Made by a program: the position numbers and the translations under genes. Below the pieces are notes generated by a model. The model was given only the letters and a program-made list of their open reading frames with translations, did no database searches and was not told the DNA's origin. From Planctomycetaceae bacterium (GTDB taxonomy: Bacteria; Planctomycetota; Planctomycetia; Pirellulales; Pirellulaceae), in contig PAQH01000115.1 of the NCBI GenBank assembly GCA_002709225.1, positions 1-41,647 of the forward strand: a DNA stretch of 41,647 bases, given 5' to 3'. Positions 1 to 8,113 of this stretch are shown here, piece by piece. Positions within the stretch are counted from its first letter, which is position 1, and every line of letters starts with the position of its first letter.

Positions 1-79
1 GGTTGGCCTGGTTGTGGTTGGCCTGGTTGTGGTTGGCCTGGTTGTGGTTGGCCTGGTTGTGGTTGGCCTGGTTGTGGTT
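1..79. repeat. 15-bp tandem repeat at the left edge (encodes PQPGQ repeats)
   Basis: The unit ggttggcctggttgt occurs five times in perfect register from base 1 to 75, followed by four more matching bases, and it continues beyond the left edge. Read on the minus strand in the frame of the overlapping gene, each unit encodes the pentapeptide Pro-Gln-Pro-Gly-Gln. The copies are identical at the DNA level, which suggests recent slippage expansion. The true copy number cannot be seen here. Confidence 0.95.
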
Positions 80-3000
80 CGGGAGTCTCGCTGCCGTTTG
101 GCTGAGAATCGGTGGCGCGGGAGATTTCACTTTCCAGTTGATCTTGTAGGTCGCGGACCTCGTCGAGTGCGCGGCGGAGGCCGGACGTCTCGTCGCCGAG
201 CACACTTTCGGCAGCCTGCTCAACTCCCTCTTCGAGTTTCTCCAGTTCCGCCCGCGCGACTTCTTCCGCGTTGCGGGCGTTTTCCAGAAAGCCCTGCTGG
301 ATCAACTCGCGGGTCGAACGCATCGCATCTTGCAAGCGTCCTTGGCGCGTGTCACGAAGTGTGTCGTAAAGTTGATTGGAAAGGAGTGGCTCCGTTTCGT
401 CGGCTTCGGTAATCGTTTCCTCCATGCGCTCGAGTAGTTTTTCGATACCGGATTGCTGTTGGGCAAGGTCTTCTTCAAGCTCCTTCCGTTGGGGTGTGTC
501 TCGGAGTGAACGCGACTCGGGTTCATCAAGTGATTTCAACTCTTGAGCGATGGCCTGTTCGTTCCGCGTCAGTTCGCGCGCATCTTCCCGCATCTGTTTC
601 ATGGCATCAGAAAAGCGTTCTGCGGTCGACTGGCGAAACTCTTCTCGGAGCTCTTTGAATTCACGTTCGGCGCGAGTGGCCGAGGCGGCCGCCTGCGAGA
701 CTTGTCCCTCCCGGAGAGCCTCCGATGCTTGCGTCAAATTCTCGCGAGCTTCCTCCAACTGTTCTTGCGCCTCTGCCATTCGGGGTAAATTGTCAGGCTG
801 TTGCATCCGGCTACTAAGTTCATCCGTGTCACGCAGGATTTCTTGCTGTTGATCTCGGAGACGCTGGAGCTGTTTCTGGATCTCTTCCTGTTCTTTTTCG
901 TTGGCTGCTTCTTGCAGTGCGGATTGCATTTCCTTGATGCGGTCGTTGAGATCTTCCTGGCGTCGCGCTAGTTCGCGGAGACGGTTGAGGATCTGACGGT
1001 CTTCACGCTGCTGGTTGTCTTCCTCGGTTTGCGGTTGCGCTTGGCTTTGCGTTTCGTAGCGATTGTCTGAATTGGCTAGTTCCAGTTGCTCTAGTTGTTG
1101 CTGGAAACGGCTGGCCGCACCACGCGCACTCGACGAGTTCCCCCTCTGGCTATTTTGGCGAGTGACCTGATGCTCGCGCGCACGCAAGCGGAGTAGTCCC
1201 TGGTAGGCCGCTTGTTCTTGTTGGAGGGCTGCTTTCATCTCGGATTCAACTTGCCCGGCATCAGTGCCAGCCTCGACCGCCTGGGCAAGGTGGTCGACGG
1301 CTGCTGTCATGTGTTTTTGGATGGCTTCAATGTCCGCCGCTGCGGCAGCGTCCTCAATTGCTGTACCAATCTCATTGACCTGGTTCAGCGCGGTTTGTTG
1401 CGAGTCACGCAGGACGGTGGCGTCAGCGGACCAGGTGTCCGATTTGGAGCGGATTCCCACCTGTCGCTGTAACTTCCAGGTGCCGTTGATGATCTGTTTC
1501 TGGAGTTCTGAAAGTTGCTCGCTGGCGCCCGAAGAGGACTGTTGGGCATTGTTACCCTGCGGTTGGGATTGGCCGCCAGGGGGAGCGGGGGCGGAGCGGT
1601 AGATCTCGTCGAACGGCCGCACCTCAGCGAAGTACATATCGCTAAAGGTTTTCCGGGGTTGGCCATCGGGGCCGACGTCCTGTGCCCAGAAATGAAAAGA
1701 GAGTAACTGGTCAGGTTGCGCCTGGAGGTCTTCCATTGCCAATAGCTGGTCCAGTGATTGTTGCCGGTTCTGTCCAGATGGTTGGTCAAAGAGAATCTCG
1801 TGGGGTTCTTGACCGGCCAGGTTGTAGGTTAATCCGAGGTCGGTCAGGCCAAAATCATCCCAGGCGTCGGCCTTGAGACGGAGTTCTTCCAGGGGCGATA
1901 CGAGGACATCACGCCCGGGATGTTTGATCGTGAGTTTAGGTGTCTGGTTGGGAGTAGCGCGGAACACGAATTCGGGAGGGAATTTGTTGGTGCGTTCTTG
2001 ATCGTCGACGAGGTGGAGGCGATAACGACCAGAAGTCATCGTGGGCATTTCCACGGTGTACATATGGGGGTTCGCGGCGCTGGGCTGAAGTGGGATTTCG
2101 CGGTTGTCTGAATCTCGCAAATATCCAGCCTGAATCGGCTTGTTAAGGTACATCGCAAGGGTCACGTGGGTGCCTTCGACCGCAGTCACGCGGCGCACAT
2201 CGTTGACTTGTTTTTCAGTGAGCCCGGTGTAGCCGGGGAAGACGAGTTTAGCGTCCGCCTGTTGGAGTGCGGGGTAATCGAATACGCGAACCCGGTAGCT
2301 AGGACTCTTCCAGCCGGGATAGGTAACGTGGTAGACCAGGTCTTGTTGTATGTTCGACAGTCGACTGGCAAACACAGGGTCGTCCAGGCTCTGTGACATG
2401 GAGACCTGTTCGGTGACAGCGGTGCTCCCCTGGTGATGCAATGTGACCTCAAACGGGAGTTCCTTCTGAAATCGCACCATGACCTGCAAACTCGTGCCGC
2501 GTTCGATTTCGGTGTCTCCAGGGTCTACCTGAATTCCAAGTGATTCGGGTGGTGTCGTAATGCTGCTGGTAGTCAATTGTTTCTCTGCACGGGGTGGACT
2601 GGTGACCGCCAGCCCGACTCCACAGATTGCCAGGGTGCCTAAGGCTGTGAAACAGGCCATGCATGTCATCAGTTGAGTTCGCAGTGGTGCCATGCGTTCC
2701 CAGCCGCGCTGTCCGCCCTGTGTCAATGCCTGGCGAATGAGTGTTTCTTGGAGATAATTCAACCGGGTATCAGGTGACTGAGGTTGTTGTTCCATAGCTG
2801 CCAGCAGTCGGGTGTCGAGTGTCGGATATTCCTGCTCGATGCGGGTGGCTACGAGATGGAAATCGGACCAGTAACGACGCCTGGAACGCAGTATCTGCCA
2901 GGGGAGCATGACGGCCGCTGTGAAAAGAGCCGCCAGCGTCCAACGCGAGGACCAGATGCCCGTAGTTTGCAAGTACCAGAAGATTGCGCCGAAGGCAGCG

Positions 3001-3098
3001 AGGGTTGCCCATGTTGCCGTGCTGACCCGCAGGCACTCCAATCGCCAGATGCGCGCGGCGACAGACTTCAGGGAAAGTTGGATTCGGGAGTCGGTCAT
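1..3098 (-). CDS. Large membrane-anchored coiled-coil protein (DUF4175-like), 3' end missing
   Basis: The reading frame is open from an ATG at 3098 to the left edge, about 1032 codons with no stop, so the C-terminus is missing. Two hydrophobic segments lie at about residues 30-48 and 54-69 and a third at 146-166. A beta-rich extracytoplasmic region (about 170-500) follows, containing SDMYFAEVRPFDEIYRS, a signature I associate with planctomycete DUF4175-like proteins. About 500 residues of Gln/Glu/Arg-rich coiled coil follow, then a PQPGQ pentapeptide repeat. The start is 4 bp after the stop of the VWA gene, so it is the last visible gene of the MoxR cluster. By family association it is probably an envelope substrate or scaffold for the MoxR/VWA machinery, but its function is not known. 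The family name is from recognition of sequence style, not a search. Confidence 0.85.
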   Translation of the reverse strand, partial: MTDSRIQLSLKSVAARIWRLECLRVSTATWATLAAFGAIFWYLQTTGIWSSRWTLAALFTAAVMLPWQILRSRRRYWSDFHLVATRIEQEYPTLDTRLLAAMEQQPQSPDTRLNYLQETLIRQALTQGGQRGWERMAPLRTQLMTCMACFTALGTLAICGVGLAVTSPPRAEKQLTTSSITTPPESLGIQVDPGDTEIERGTSLQVMVRFQKELPFEVTLHHQGSTAVTEQVSMSQSLDDPVFASRLSNIQQDLVYHVTYPGWKSPSYRVRVFDYPALQQADAKLVFPGYTGLTEKQVNDVRRVTAVEGTHVTLAMYLNKPIQAGYLRDSDNREIPLQPSAANPHMYTVEMPTMTSGRYRLHLVDDQERTNKFPPEFVFRATPNQTPKLTIKHPGRDVLVSPLEELRLKADAWDDFGLTDLGLTYNLAGQEPHEILFDQPSGQNRQQSLDQLLAMEDLQAQPDQLLSFHFWAQDVGPDGQPRKTFSDMYFAEVRPFDEIYRSAPAPPGGQSQPQGNNAQQSSSGASEQLSELQKQIINGTWKLQRQVGIRSKSDTWSADATVLRDSQQTALNQVNEIGTAIEDAAAAADIEAIQKHMTAAVDHLAQAVEAGTDAGQVESEMKAALQQEQAAYQGLLRLRAREHQVTRQNSQRGNSSSARGAASRFQQQLEQLELANSDNRYETQSQAQPQTEEDNQQREDRQILNRLRELARRQEDLNDRIKEMQSALQEAANEKEQEEIQKQLQRLRDQQQEILRDTDELSSRMQQPDNLPRMAEAQEQLEEARENLTQASEALREGQVSQAAASATRAEREFKELREEFRQSTAERFSDAMKQMREDARELTRNEQAIAQELKSLDEPESRSLRDTPQRKELEEDLAQQQSGIEKLLERMEETITEADETEPLLSNQLYDTLRDTRQGRLQDAMRSTRELIQQGFLENARNAEEVARAELEKLEEGVEQAAESVLGDETSGLRRALDEVRDLQDQLESEISRATDSQPNGSETPEPQPGQPQPGQPQPGQPQPGQPQPGQ

Positions 3099-3102
3099 GG
3101 CT

Positions 3103-5190
3103 TTATCCAGTCGATCCAAAGGGAGAGACCTCGAGTTTGGGTTTGCTCGCCATCCAGGTTTCCAAAACCAGCAAACCGAATGCCGCTAAGATGGCCCAAC
3201 GCCAGATTTTCTGATTGCTTTCCAATTCCGTGCGTCGCAGTTGGCGTGCCCGTTCCAGTTCGGTTTCCCGACTGACTGTTATCCCCAGTTGTACTCCGTG
3301 TTGTTCTAGGGCAGAGCGGTCGATGGGGGCAGTGCGGCTTTCAGAGGGTGCCAGATTGACTGACCAGCGTCGGCTCTGGTCGCTCAGGCGAGCTTGGTAG
3401 ATTCCGGGTGTCAGAGTAGCGTGAAAATGTGTTGCGCCAGAGTCCAGCGTGATCTCTTCGCCCGCCGGGGTTTCCACTACCGAGAATCCGTCCACTGGAA
3501 TCGCGTCGTGAACATGCCAGTTCTGAGGTGTTTGGGATGCGTTGCCGGTTTTGTCCAAGAGGCCTTCCAGGAAGGGGACAAACTTGCTTGAGAGGGCGAG
3601 TTGACTGTCTGCCGGATGCCATCCGGACGCCAGGATAACCAATTGGCCCGGACCACGCCGTTGGACCATCACGGCCGGATCCCCGGTGTCAAAGCGCGCG
3701 ATGACGTCGGCGTTCCCCGTTGTACTCGCGCGTAGTATGCGGTGTCGTTGGAAACGTATCTTGGTGAAATCGTTGTAGCGCGCGCCGAGAAAACTGGCGA
3801 ACAGGGGATGCTCGAAATCAATCTGTCCCAGCATGGCATAATCGCCGGAAGCCTCTTTCAGCGTGACCTCGGAATCTTCCAGTAACGCGGCGAGCGCCCC
3901 CGCCACACTGGCGTCTGGGATGACGAACAGCACGGATCCTCCGTCAACGATATAGGTGTGTAACTGTTTGATCTGGTCCGTTGAAAGTGTGCGACTAACC
4001 ACGACCAGCCCTGTATCGTCGTCGATCGCCAGCGGGCCTTGATCGGACGGTGGTTGCAATTGCATGCGCAATCGTCGTCGCTGGCTGTCAATCATGGCTA
4101 GATTAAGGAAATAGGCCATCTGCTTCGTGTCTTGAAGGTTTCCTGGACCGGAGTAGAGAACCTGGACGTCGCTTTGCTCACTGGGAATCAGAAACTGCTT
4201 GTTGTCGAAATCACAATCGTCGCCTGCGATCTCCAGGCGATCCACGTTGCCGGCGGGTGCGGGATTGGGCAGTTGCACGACACGACTTTCACCTGGTGGC
4301 ACGTAGATGCCAAGCGGCTCGCCGATAGGCTTGGCGCCAGCCCACCAGCGGAGTTGGAACTGCTCCTTGCTGGAATCGCGCTCGTTGCTGATACGCACGC
4401 GTTGTTCAGGGCTGGGGTTCAGCTCGTTGTCGCTGGAAAGTAATTGAATCCCGGCATTCGCGGTCACGTTGGGAACAATAGGTCTTACATCCACCGGGAT
4501 TTGCCGAGGCCATTCGTAAGCCTGGAGCCGCTCCTGCTGGCTGCCTTCTTGCATGTCTGAAATCAGGATGATTTGCGAGCTGGTTTGGCCGCGTTGCCGA
4601 TCTTGCCAAGCCAACATCGTGTCAGCGACGGAAGTCAGTGCGGCTGAGACGTCTGTCGCTCCCCACGTCGGGCCGGTATCGAGTAGTTGTTGCTTGACTC
4701 CTCTGACATGCGTTGCGGAGGCTTGAGGTCCAACGGTTTCCGCGAAGGGGACAAGGATCTCAACGGTATCGTCGTAGGTGTACACGGCGACGTCCGCCTC
4801 CGCTGAAGCCTGAGTCGCGGCGCGTTCCGCCTCATCGGCGGCACGTTGCCAGAGGTTGCCTCGTCGCATGCTGGCACTGCGATCGACCAAGATCGCCACC
4901 CGCCGGTTACTGGCGGTGATTTGGTCGAGCGTGTCACTGGAGCGAAAGAAAGGTCGGGCGAAAGCGATTGCCAACAAGAGTAGTGCCAACGCGCGCAGCA
5001 GGAGCAACAACCAGTCGTCCAGCCGGCTCCTGCTTGTCAGCGTGGGGGGGGAGGTCGGAACAAACATCAATGAGCTGAATTCGGTGCGGCCGCGCGGAGA
5101 CCGTCGCAAGAAATGGAGCGCGATGGGCAAGGCAATGGCGAATGCTCCGGCCAGGAACCAGGGAAACAGCATGCTGGGAATCAGGTTCAT
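3103..5190 (-). CDS. BatA-type membrane protein with von Willebrand factor A domain
   Basis: The 695-residue protein begins with the BatA N-terminal layout: a membrane segment at about 8-28, the LHFLRR turn, then a second segment at about 59-80. A VWA domain follows, with the metal-ion (MIDAS) motif DRSAS at 103-107 and a later ATDVSAAL threonine segment. The middle holds a long periplasmic region, and a last membrane segment lies near residues 660-680 (WAILAAFGLLVLETWMA). BatA-like proteins sit in the inner membrane and work with MoxR ATPases and DUF58 proteins, probably in envelope protein assembly. The ATG overlaps the DUF58 stop by 4 bp, and the downstream coiled-coil gene starts 4 bp after this stop, which argues for coupled translation. 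The VWA and topology calls are firm; the cellular role is inferred. Confidence 0.9.
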   Translation of the reverse strand: MNLIPSMLFPWFLAGAFAIALPIALHFLRRSPRGRTEFSSLMFVPTSPPTLTSRSRLDDWLLLLLRALALLLLAIAFARPFFRSSDTLDQITASNRRVAILVDRSASMRRGNLWQRAADEAERAATQASAEADVAVYTYDDTVEILVPFAETVGPQASATHVRGVKQQLLDTGPTWGATDVSAALTSVADTMLAWQDRQRGQTSSQIILISDMQEGSQQERLQAYEWPRQIPVDVRPIVPNVTANAGIQLLSSDNELNPSPEQRVRISNERDSSKEQFQLRWWAGAKPIGEPLGIYVPPGESRVVQLPNPAPAGNVDRLEIAGDDCDFDNKQFLIPSEQSDVQVLYSGPGNLQDTKQMAYFLNLAMIDSQRRRLRMQLQPPSDQGPLAIDDDTGLVVVSRTLSTDQIKQLHTYIVDGGSVLFVIPDASVAGALAALLEDSEVTLKEASGDYAMLGQIDFEHPLFASFLGARYNDFTKIRFQRHRILRASTTGNADVIARFDTGDPAVMVQRRGPGQLVILASGWHPADSQLALSSKFVPFLEGLLDKTGNASQTPQNWHVHDAIPVDGFSVVETPAGEEITLDSGATHFHATLTPGIYQARLSDQSRRWSVNLAPSESRTAPIDRSALEQHGVQLGITVSRETELERARQLRRTELESNQKIWRWAILAAFGLLVLETWMASKPKLEVSPFGSTG

Positions 5191-6170
5191 GCATCCCTCC
5201 GTGGCCGGTTCGATCGGCGCGCCACGTGGCGGCTTCGCTGTTGCCGGGATTGAATGAAGTCAAATAGCGATAACTCAAGCGGCTGGTCGGTCGGGATTTC
5301 GTAGAGGTCGATTCCGAGTATGTCGCAGGTGGCCTTAATGGCGTCTGCGTGTTCTCGGAAACGAATCTGGTATTCGTGCCGGGCGGATTGTGGGTCAACG
5401 TACCTTTGTTGCCCTGACTCGACGTCTCGGAACATCGTCGGAGTGTCGAACGAAAAGTCGATTTCAGCCGGGTCGAGTACACGTAAAAGAATGACTTCAT
5501 GTCCTCTCGAGCGGAGATAGCCGAGGGACTTGTCGAGTTTGTCCAGGGGGGCCAGCAAATCGGAGATGAGGACGATCATCCCCCGTTTCGTGACCGTCGC
5601 CGCAATTTCCTCGAGGGGCGCGGACAGGTCAGTTCCTTCGCCGGCGGGGGTTCGCTCTAGAGCTAATAGGAGGCGATTCAAGTGTCCTGGTCGATAGCGA
5701 GCGGGCAGTGTTTCGACAATGCGCTCGTCAAATGCGCGTAGGCCCACAGCATCCCGCTGCAGGGAAAGGAAATAAGCGATGGTGGCGGCGAGCGTTCGCG
5801 TGTAGTCGAGTTTGGAGAATGTGTCCGATCCAAAACTCATTGAACGGCTGGTGTCGACCAGGAGTTCGCACCGCAGATTGGTTTCGTCTTCAAACCGTTT
5901 GATGTAGAACCGATCGGTGCGGGCGAAGACACGCCAGTCCAGGAAACGAAGGTCATCTCCGGGAAGATACTCGCGATATTCACTGAATTCGACAGAGAAT
6001 CCATGGTAGGGGCTGCGGTGCAAGCCGTGCAGGAATCCCTCGACGACCGATGCAGCGCGTAGCTGTAGACTTTCGATCCGCATGAGTGCTTGCGGGTCGA
6101 TAAAGCTCCGCGCTTCTCGGCGCGGGCCGGAAGGTGTGGAGGGCTGCGTCTGTGTTGGTTGCGAGGCCAT
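5187..6170 (-). CDS. DUF58 domain-containing protein
   Basis: The protein has 327 residues, a usual length for the family. The DUF58 signature is clear: GDDLRFLDWRVFARTDRFYIKRF at about 71-93 in conserved order, then a VWA-like strand with DTSRS at 106-110. No membrane segment is seen, so it is probably cytoplasmic. DUF58 proteins are nearly always encoded next to MoxR ATPases and VWA proteins and are thought to link the ATPase to its membrane partner. The ATG shares a base with the MoxR stop codon and its own stop overlaps the next start by 4 bp. An in-frame Met at residue 30 is possible as a start, but the coupling to MoxR favours the first one. Confidence 0.92.
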   Translation of the reverse strand: MASQPTQTQPSTPSGPRREARSFIDPQALMRIESLQLRAASVVEGFLHGLHRSPYHGFSVEFSEYREYLPGDDLRFLDWRVFARTDRFYIKRFEDETNLRCELLVDTSRSMSFGSDTFSKLDYTRTLAATIAYFLSLQRDAVGLRAFDERIVETLPARYRPGHLNRLLLALERTPAGEGTDLSAPLEEIAATVTKRGMIVLISDLLAPLDKLDKSLGYLRSRGHEVILLRVLDPAEIDFSFDTPTMFRDVESGQQRYVDPQSARHEYQIRFREHADAIKATCDILGIDLYEIPTDQPLELSLFDFIQSRQQRSRHVARRSNRPRRDA

Positions 6171-7183
6171 CAGGTTCCCGGGACAGGTACGGTTTCCAGC
6201 AGTCGGTCAATAACCTGTTCGACGGTAACCCCCTCTGCTTCCGCGCGGTAACCGACCATGATGCGATGACGTAAAGTGGCATGCGCGAGTGCTCGGATGT
6301 CGGCGACGGTGGCGTGGACATTGCCCGCCAGCAGCGCCTGAGCTTTGGCGCCGAGAACCATGAACTGGGCAGCACGTAATCCGGCGCCCCAGCTGACCCA
6401 GTCATTGACGAACCCAGGCGCGTCGGGTTGTCCCGGCCTGCTGGCTGCGGCCAGCCGAACGGCGTAACGCACGACGTCCTCGGCTACGGGCACACAACGC
6501 ACGACCTCGTGAAATTTCAGAACGTCTTGATGACTAAACAGTTTTTCCAACGGGGGAGGCTGGGTGGACGTCGTTTGCGTGACAACGGCGACCTCATCGG
6601 CTTCAGAAAGATAATCGATGTGCACATTGAACATAAAGCGGTCGAGTTGTGCTTCGGGGAGCGGGTAGGTGCCTTCCATTTCAATAGGGTTTTGCGTTGC
6701 CAGGACAAAGAACGGTTGATCAAGCGGATAAGTGACACCCGCCGTCGTCACCTGGTGCTCCTGCATCGCTTCCAGCAACGCCGCCTGGGTTTTGGGTGGA
6801 GTACGATTGATTTCGTCAGCCAGAATGACGTTGGCGAAAATCGGGCCTTTGACGAATTGCATTCCGCGACTGCCGTCAGCACGTTCTGCGAGAATCTCGG
6901 TGCCGGTAATATCTGCGGGCATTAAGTCGGGCGTAAATTGAATCCGCTGGAATTTCAGGTCAAAGATGTGGGCCAGTGAACAGACCAGGAGTGTCTTGGC
7001 GAGGCCGGGAGCTCCCGTGATCAGGCAATGCCCCCCTGAAAAGAGCGAAATTAACAGCTCTCCGATCACCTCTTTTTGCCCGACGATTACCTTGGCCAAT
7101 TCCGTTTCAATGCGGGCGCGGGCCTCACGTACCTGTTCAACGGTCTGCTGTTGTGCTTCGTATGAATCGACTGCGCTAGACAC
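6170..7183 (-). CDS. MoxR family AAA+ ATPase
   Basis: From the chosen GTG start the protein has 337 residues, the normal MoxR size. It has Walker A GAPGLAKT at 57-64, Walker B ILADE ending at about 124 followed by INRTPPKTQAALLEAMQE in part, sensor 1 around FFVLATQNPIE, and a C-terminal lid domain. MoxR ATPases act as chaperones in maturing or activating partner complexes. An ATG 99 bp upstream (7282) is in frame, but the extra 33 residues look non-homologous. The GTG at 7183 has a strong AAGGAG site 10 bases upstream, so I prefer it. The stop codon overlaps the DUF58 start by one base. All catalytic motifs needed for ATP hydrolysis are present. Confidence 0.93.
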   Translation of the reverse strand: MSSAVDSYEAQQQTVEQVREARARIETELAKVIVGQKEVIGELLISLFSGGHCLITGAPGLAKTLLVCSLAHIFDLKFQRIQFTPDLMPADITGTEILAERADGSRGMQFVKGPIFANVILADEINRTPPKTQAALLEAMQEHQVTTAGVTYPLDQPFFVLATQNPIEMEGTYPLPEAQLDRFMFNVHIDYLSEADEVAVVTQTTSTQPPPLEKLFSHQDVLKFHEVVRCVPVAEDVVRYAVRLAAASRPGQPDAPGFVNDWVSWGAGLRAAQFMVLGAKAQALLAGNVHATVADIRALAHATLRHRIMVGYRAEAEGVTVEQVIDRLLETVPVPGT

Positions 7184-7193
7184 GGCGCGGTTA

Positions 7194-7199
7194 CTCCTT
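7194..7199 (-). promoter_or_regulatory. Shine-Dalgarno site deciding the MoxR start
   Basis: On the minus strand this reads AAGGAG, ten bases ahead of the GTG at 7183. It is one of the best ribosome-binding sites in this cluster and supports the GTG rather than the upstream ATG at 7282. Confidence 0.7.
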
Positions 7200-7288
7200 T
7201 TCACCAGAAAATACTCGGGACAAGTCAGGCCGGTAACCGGGGAGGCTGGATGGAACCAGCTGCCCAGCACGCATCTTTCCACGGACGT

Positions 7289-8113
7289 TCAGTGTGTCAT
7301 GGCATAGGTCACAATGTTGATCCCCAGCGGATAGGCCCATTTCTCTGAAAACTCACGAAAGTACCATTCGGCAACCCCCTCACGCTCCCAGCCATCACCC
7401 AGATCTGTATTGTGACAGACAATTGCCATTAGGCGTCCATGATCATCAAAAAAACCGCGGTAATGCGGTTCAATAGCGTCACGTCTCTCCCAGGTTCGGC
7501 CCGAACCTCGGCCTTGCCAGGCAGCTTGGATGCTGGGTACCTGGGGTTTTTCTTTGAGATCGTAGACACAGTGAAAAATGTCGTGTTCCAGGGGGATTTC
7601 TTCAGGTTCACGACTAGGGAAAACACGTTTGATTTGCTGGTAAAAATTGTTCCACTCGCGCTCTCCCCAGAAATCATCGACCATCAGGAAGCCACCGTTG
7701 TGAAGGTAGTGACGCAATGCGAGCACTTCCTCGTCACTGAAAAGCAGGGCGCCAGGTTCGATGAGGTAAATAAAGGGGTACTTAAAGAGTCGTTCGTCAG
7801 TAAGGTCGAGAATAACCGGCGTCGGATTGACCTTGAGTGAGGTGAGTTGTTGCAGCCGGAAGGAAAAATTTAGGTCGCTATCGGGGTAGTCGGTACGCCA
7901 CCGTGACCAGCGGCCGCGTCTGCCGGATCGACGATCGAACGAAGTGTAGCGGATACGCACAAACGTAAAGGTGTCACCCTGGAATTCGTCATTGATCTCC
8001 CACATCCCGTCCGCCACAGGCGCTCTACGGTTTGGAGGCTGCCAGCTATGGCCAAACAGGGCGGTCAGCACGAGCAATGACGGCAATGTGATCAGGGTGA
8101 CGGCAAGTTTCAT
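7289..8113 (-). CDS. DUF4159 domain-containing protein, secreted or membrane-anchored
   Basis: The 274-residue protein starts with a basic-hydrophobic leader (about residues 1-22, MKLAVTLITLPSLLVLTALFG) that is a signal peptide or anchor. The rest matches what I know of DUF4159: TFTFVRIRYTS near the start, WRTDYPDSDLNFSFRLQQLT, FIYLIEPGALLFSDEEV, and GGFLMVDDFWG, a class I glutamine-amidotransferase-like fold segment. DUF4159 proteins often accompany MoxR/BatA clusters in planctomycetes and other bacteria; their activity is unknown. Its ATG overlaps the stop of the upstream TPR/peptidase gene by 4 bp. About 105 bp separate it from the MoxR GTG start, one of the longer gaps in the cluster. Confidence 0.88.
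   Translation of the reverse strand: MKLAVTLITLPSLLVLTALFGHSWQPPNRRAPVADGMWEINDEFQGDTFTFVRIRYTSFDRRSGRRGRWSRWRTDYPDSDLNFSFRLQQLTSLKVNPTPVILDLTDERLFKYPFIYLIEPGALLFSDEEVLALRHYLHNGGFLMVDDFWGEREWNNFYQQIKRVFPSREPEEIPLEHDIFHCVYDLKEKPQVPSIQAAWQGRGSGRTWERRDAIEPHYRGFFDDHGRLMAIVCHNTDLGDGWEREGVAEWYFREFSEKWAYPLGINIVTYAMTH

Noticed and set aside
14..412. Plus-strand open frame starting with VGLVV repeats
   Set aside because: It is the antisense of the PQPGQ repeat and coiled-coil region of the minus-strand gene that runs through 1-3098 without a stop; its sequence has no domain or ribosome-binding site.
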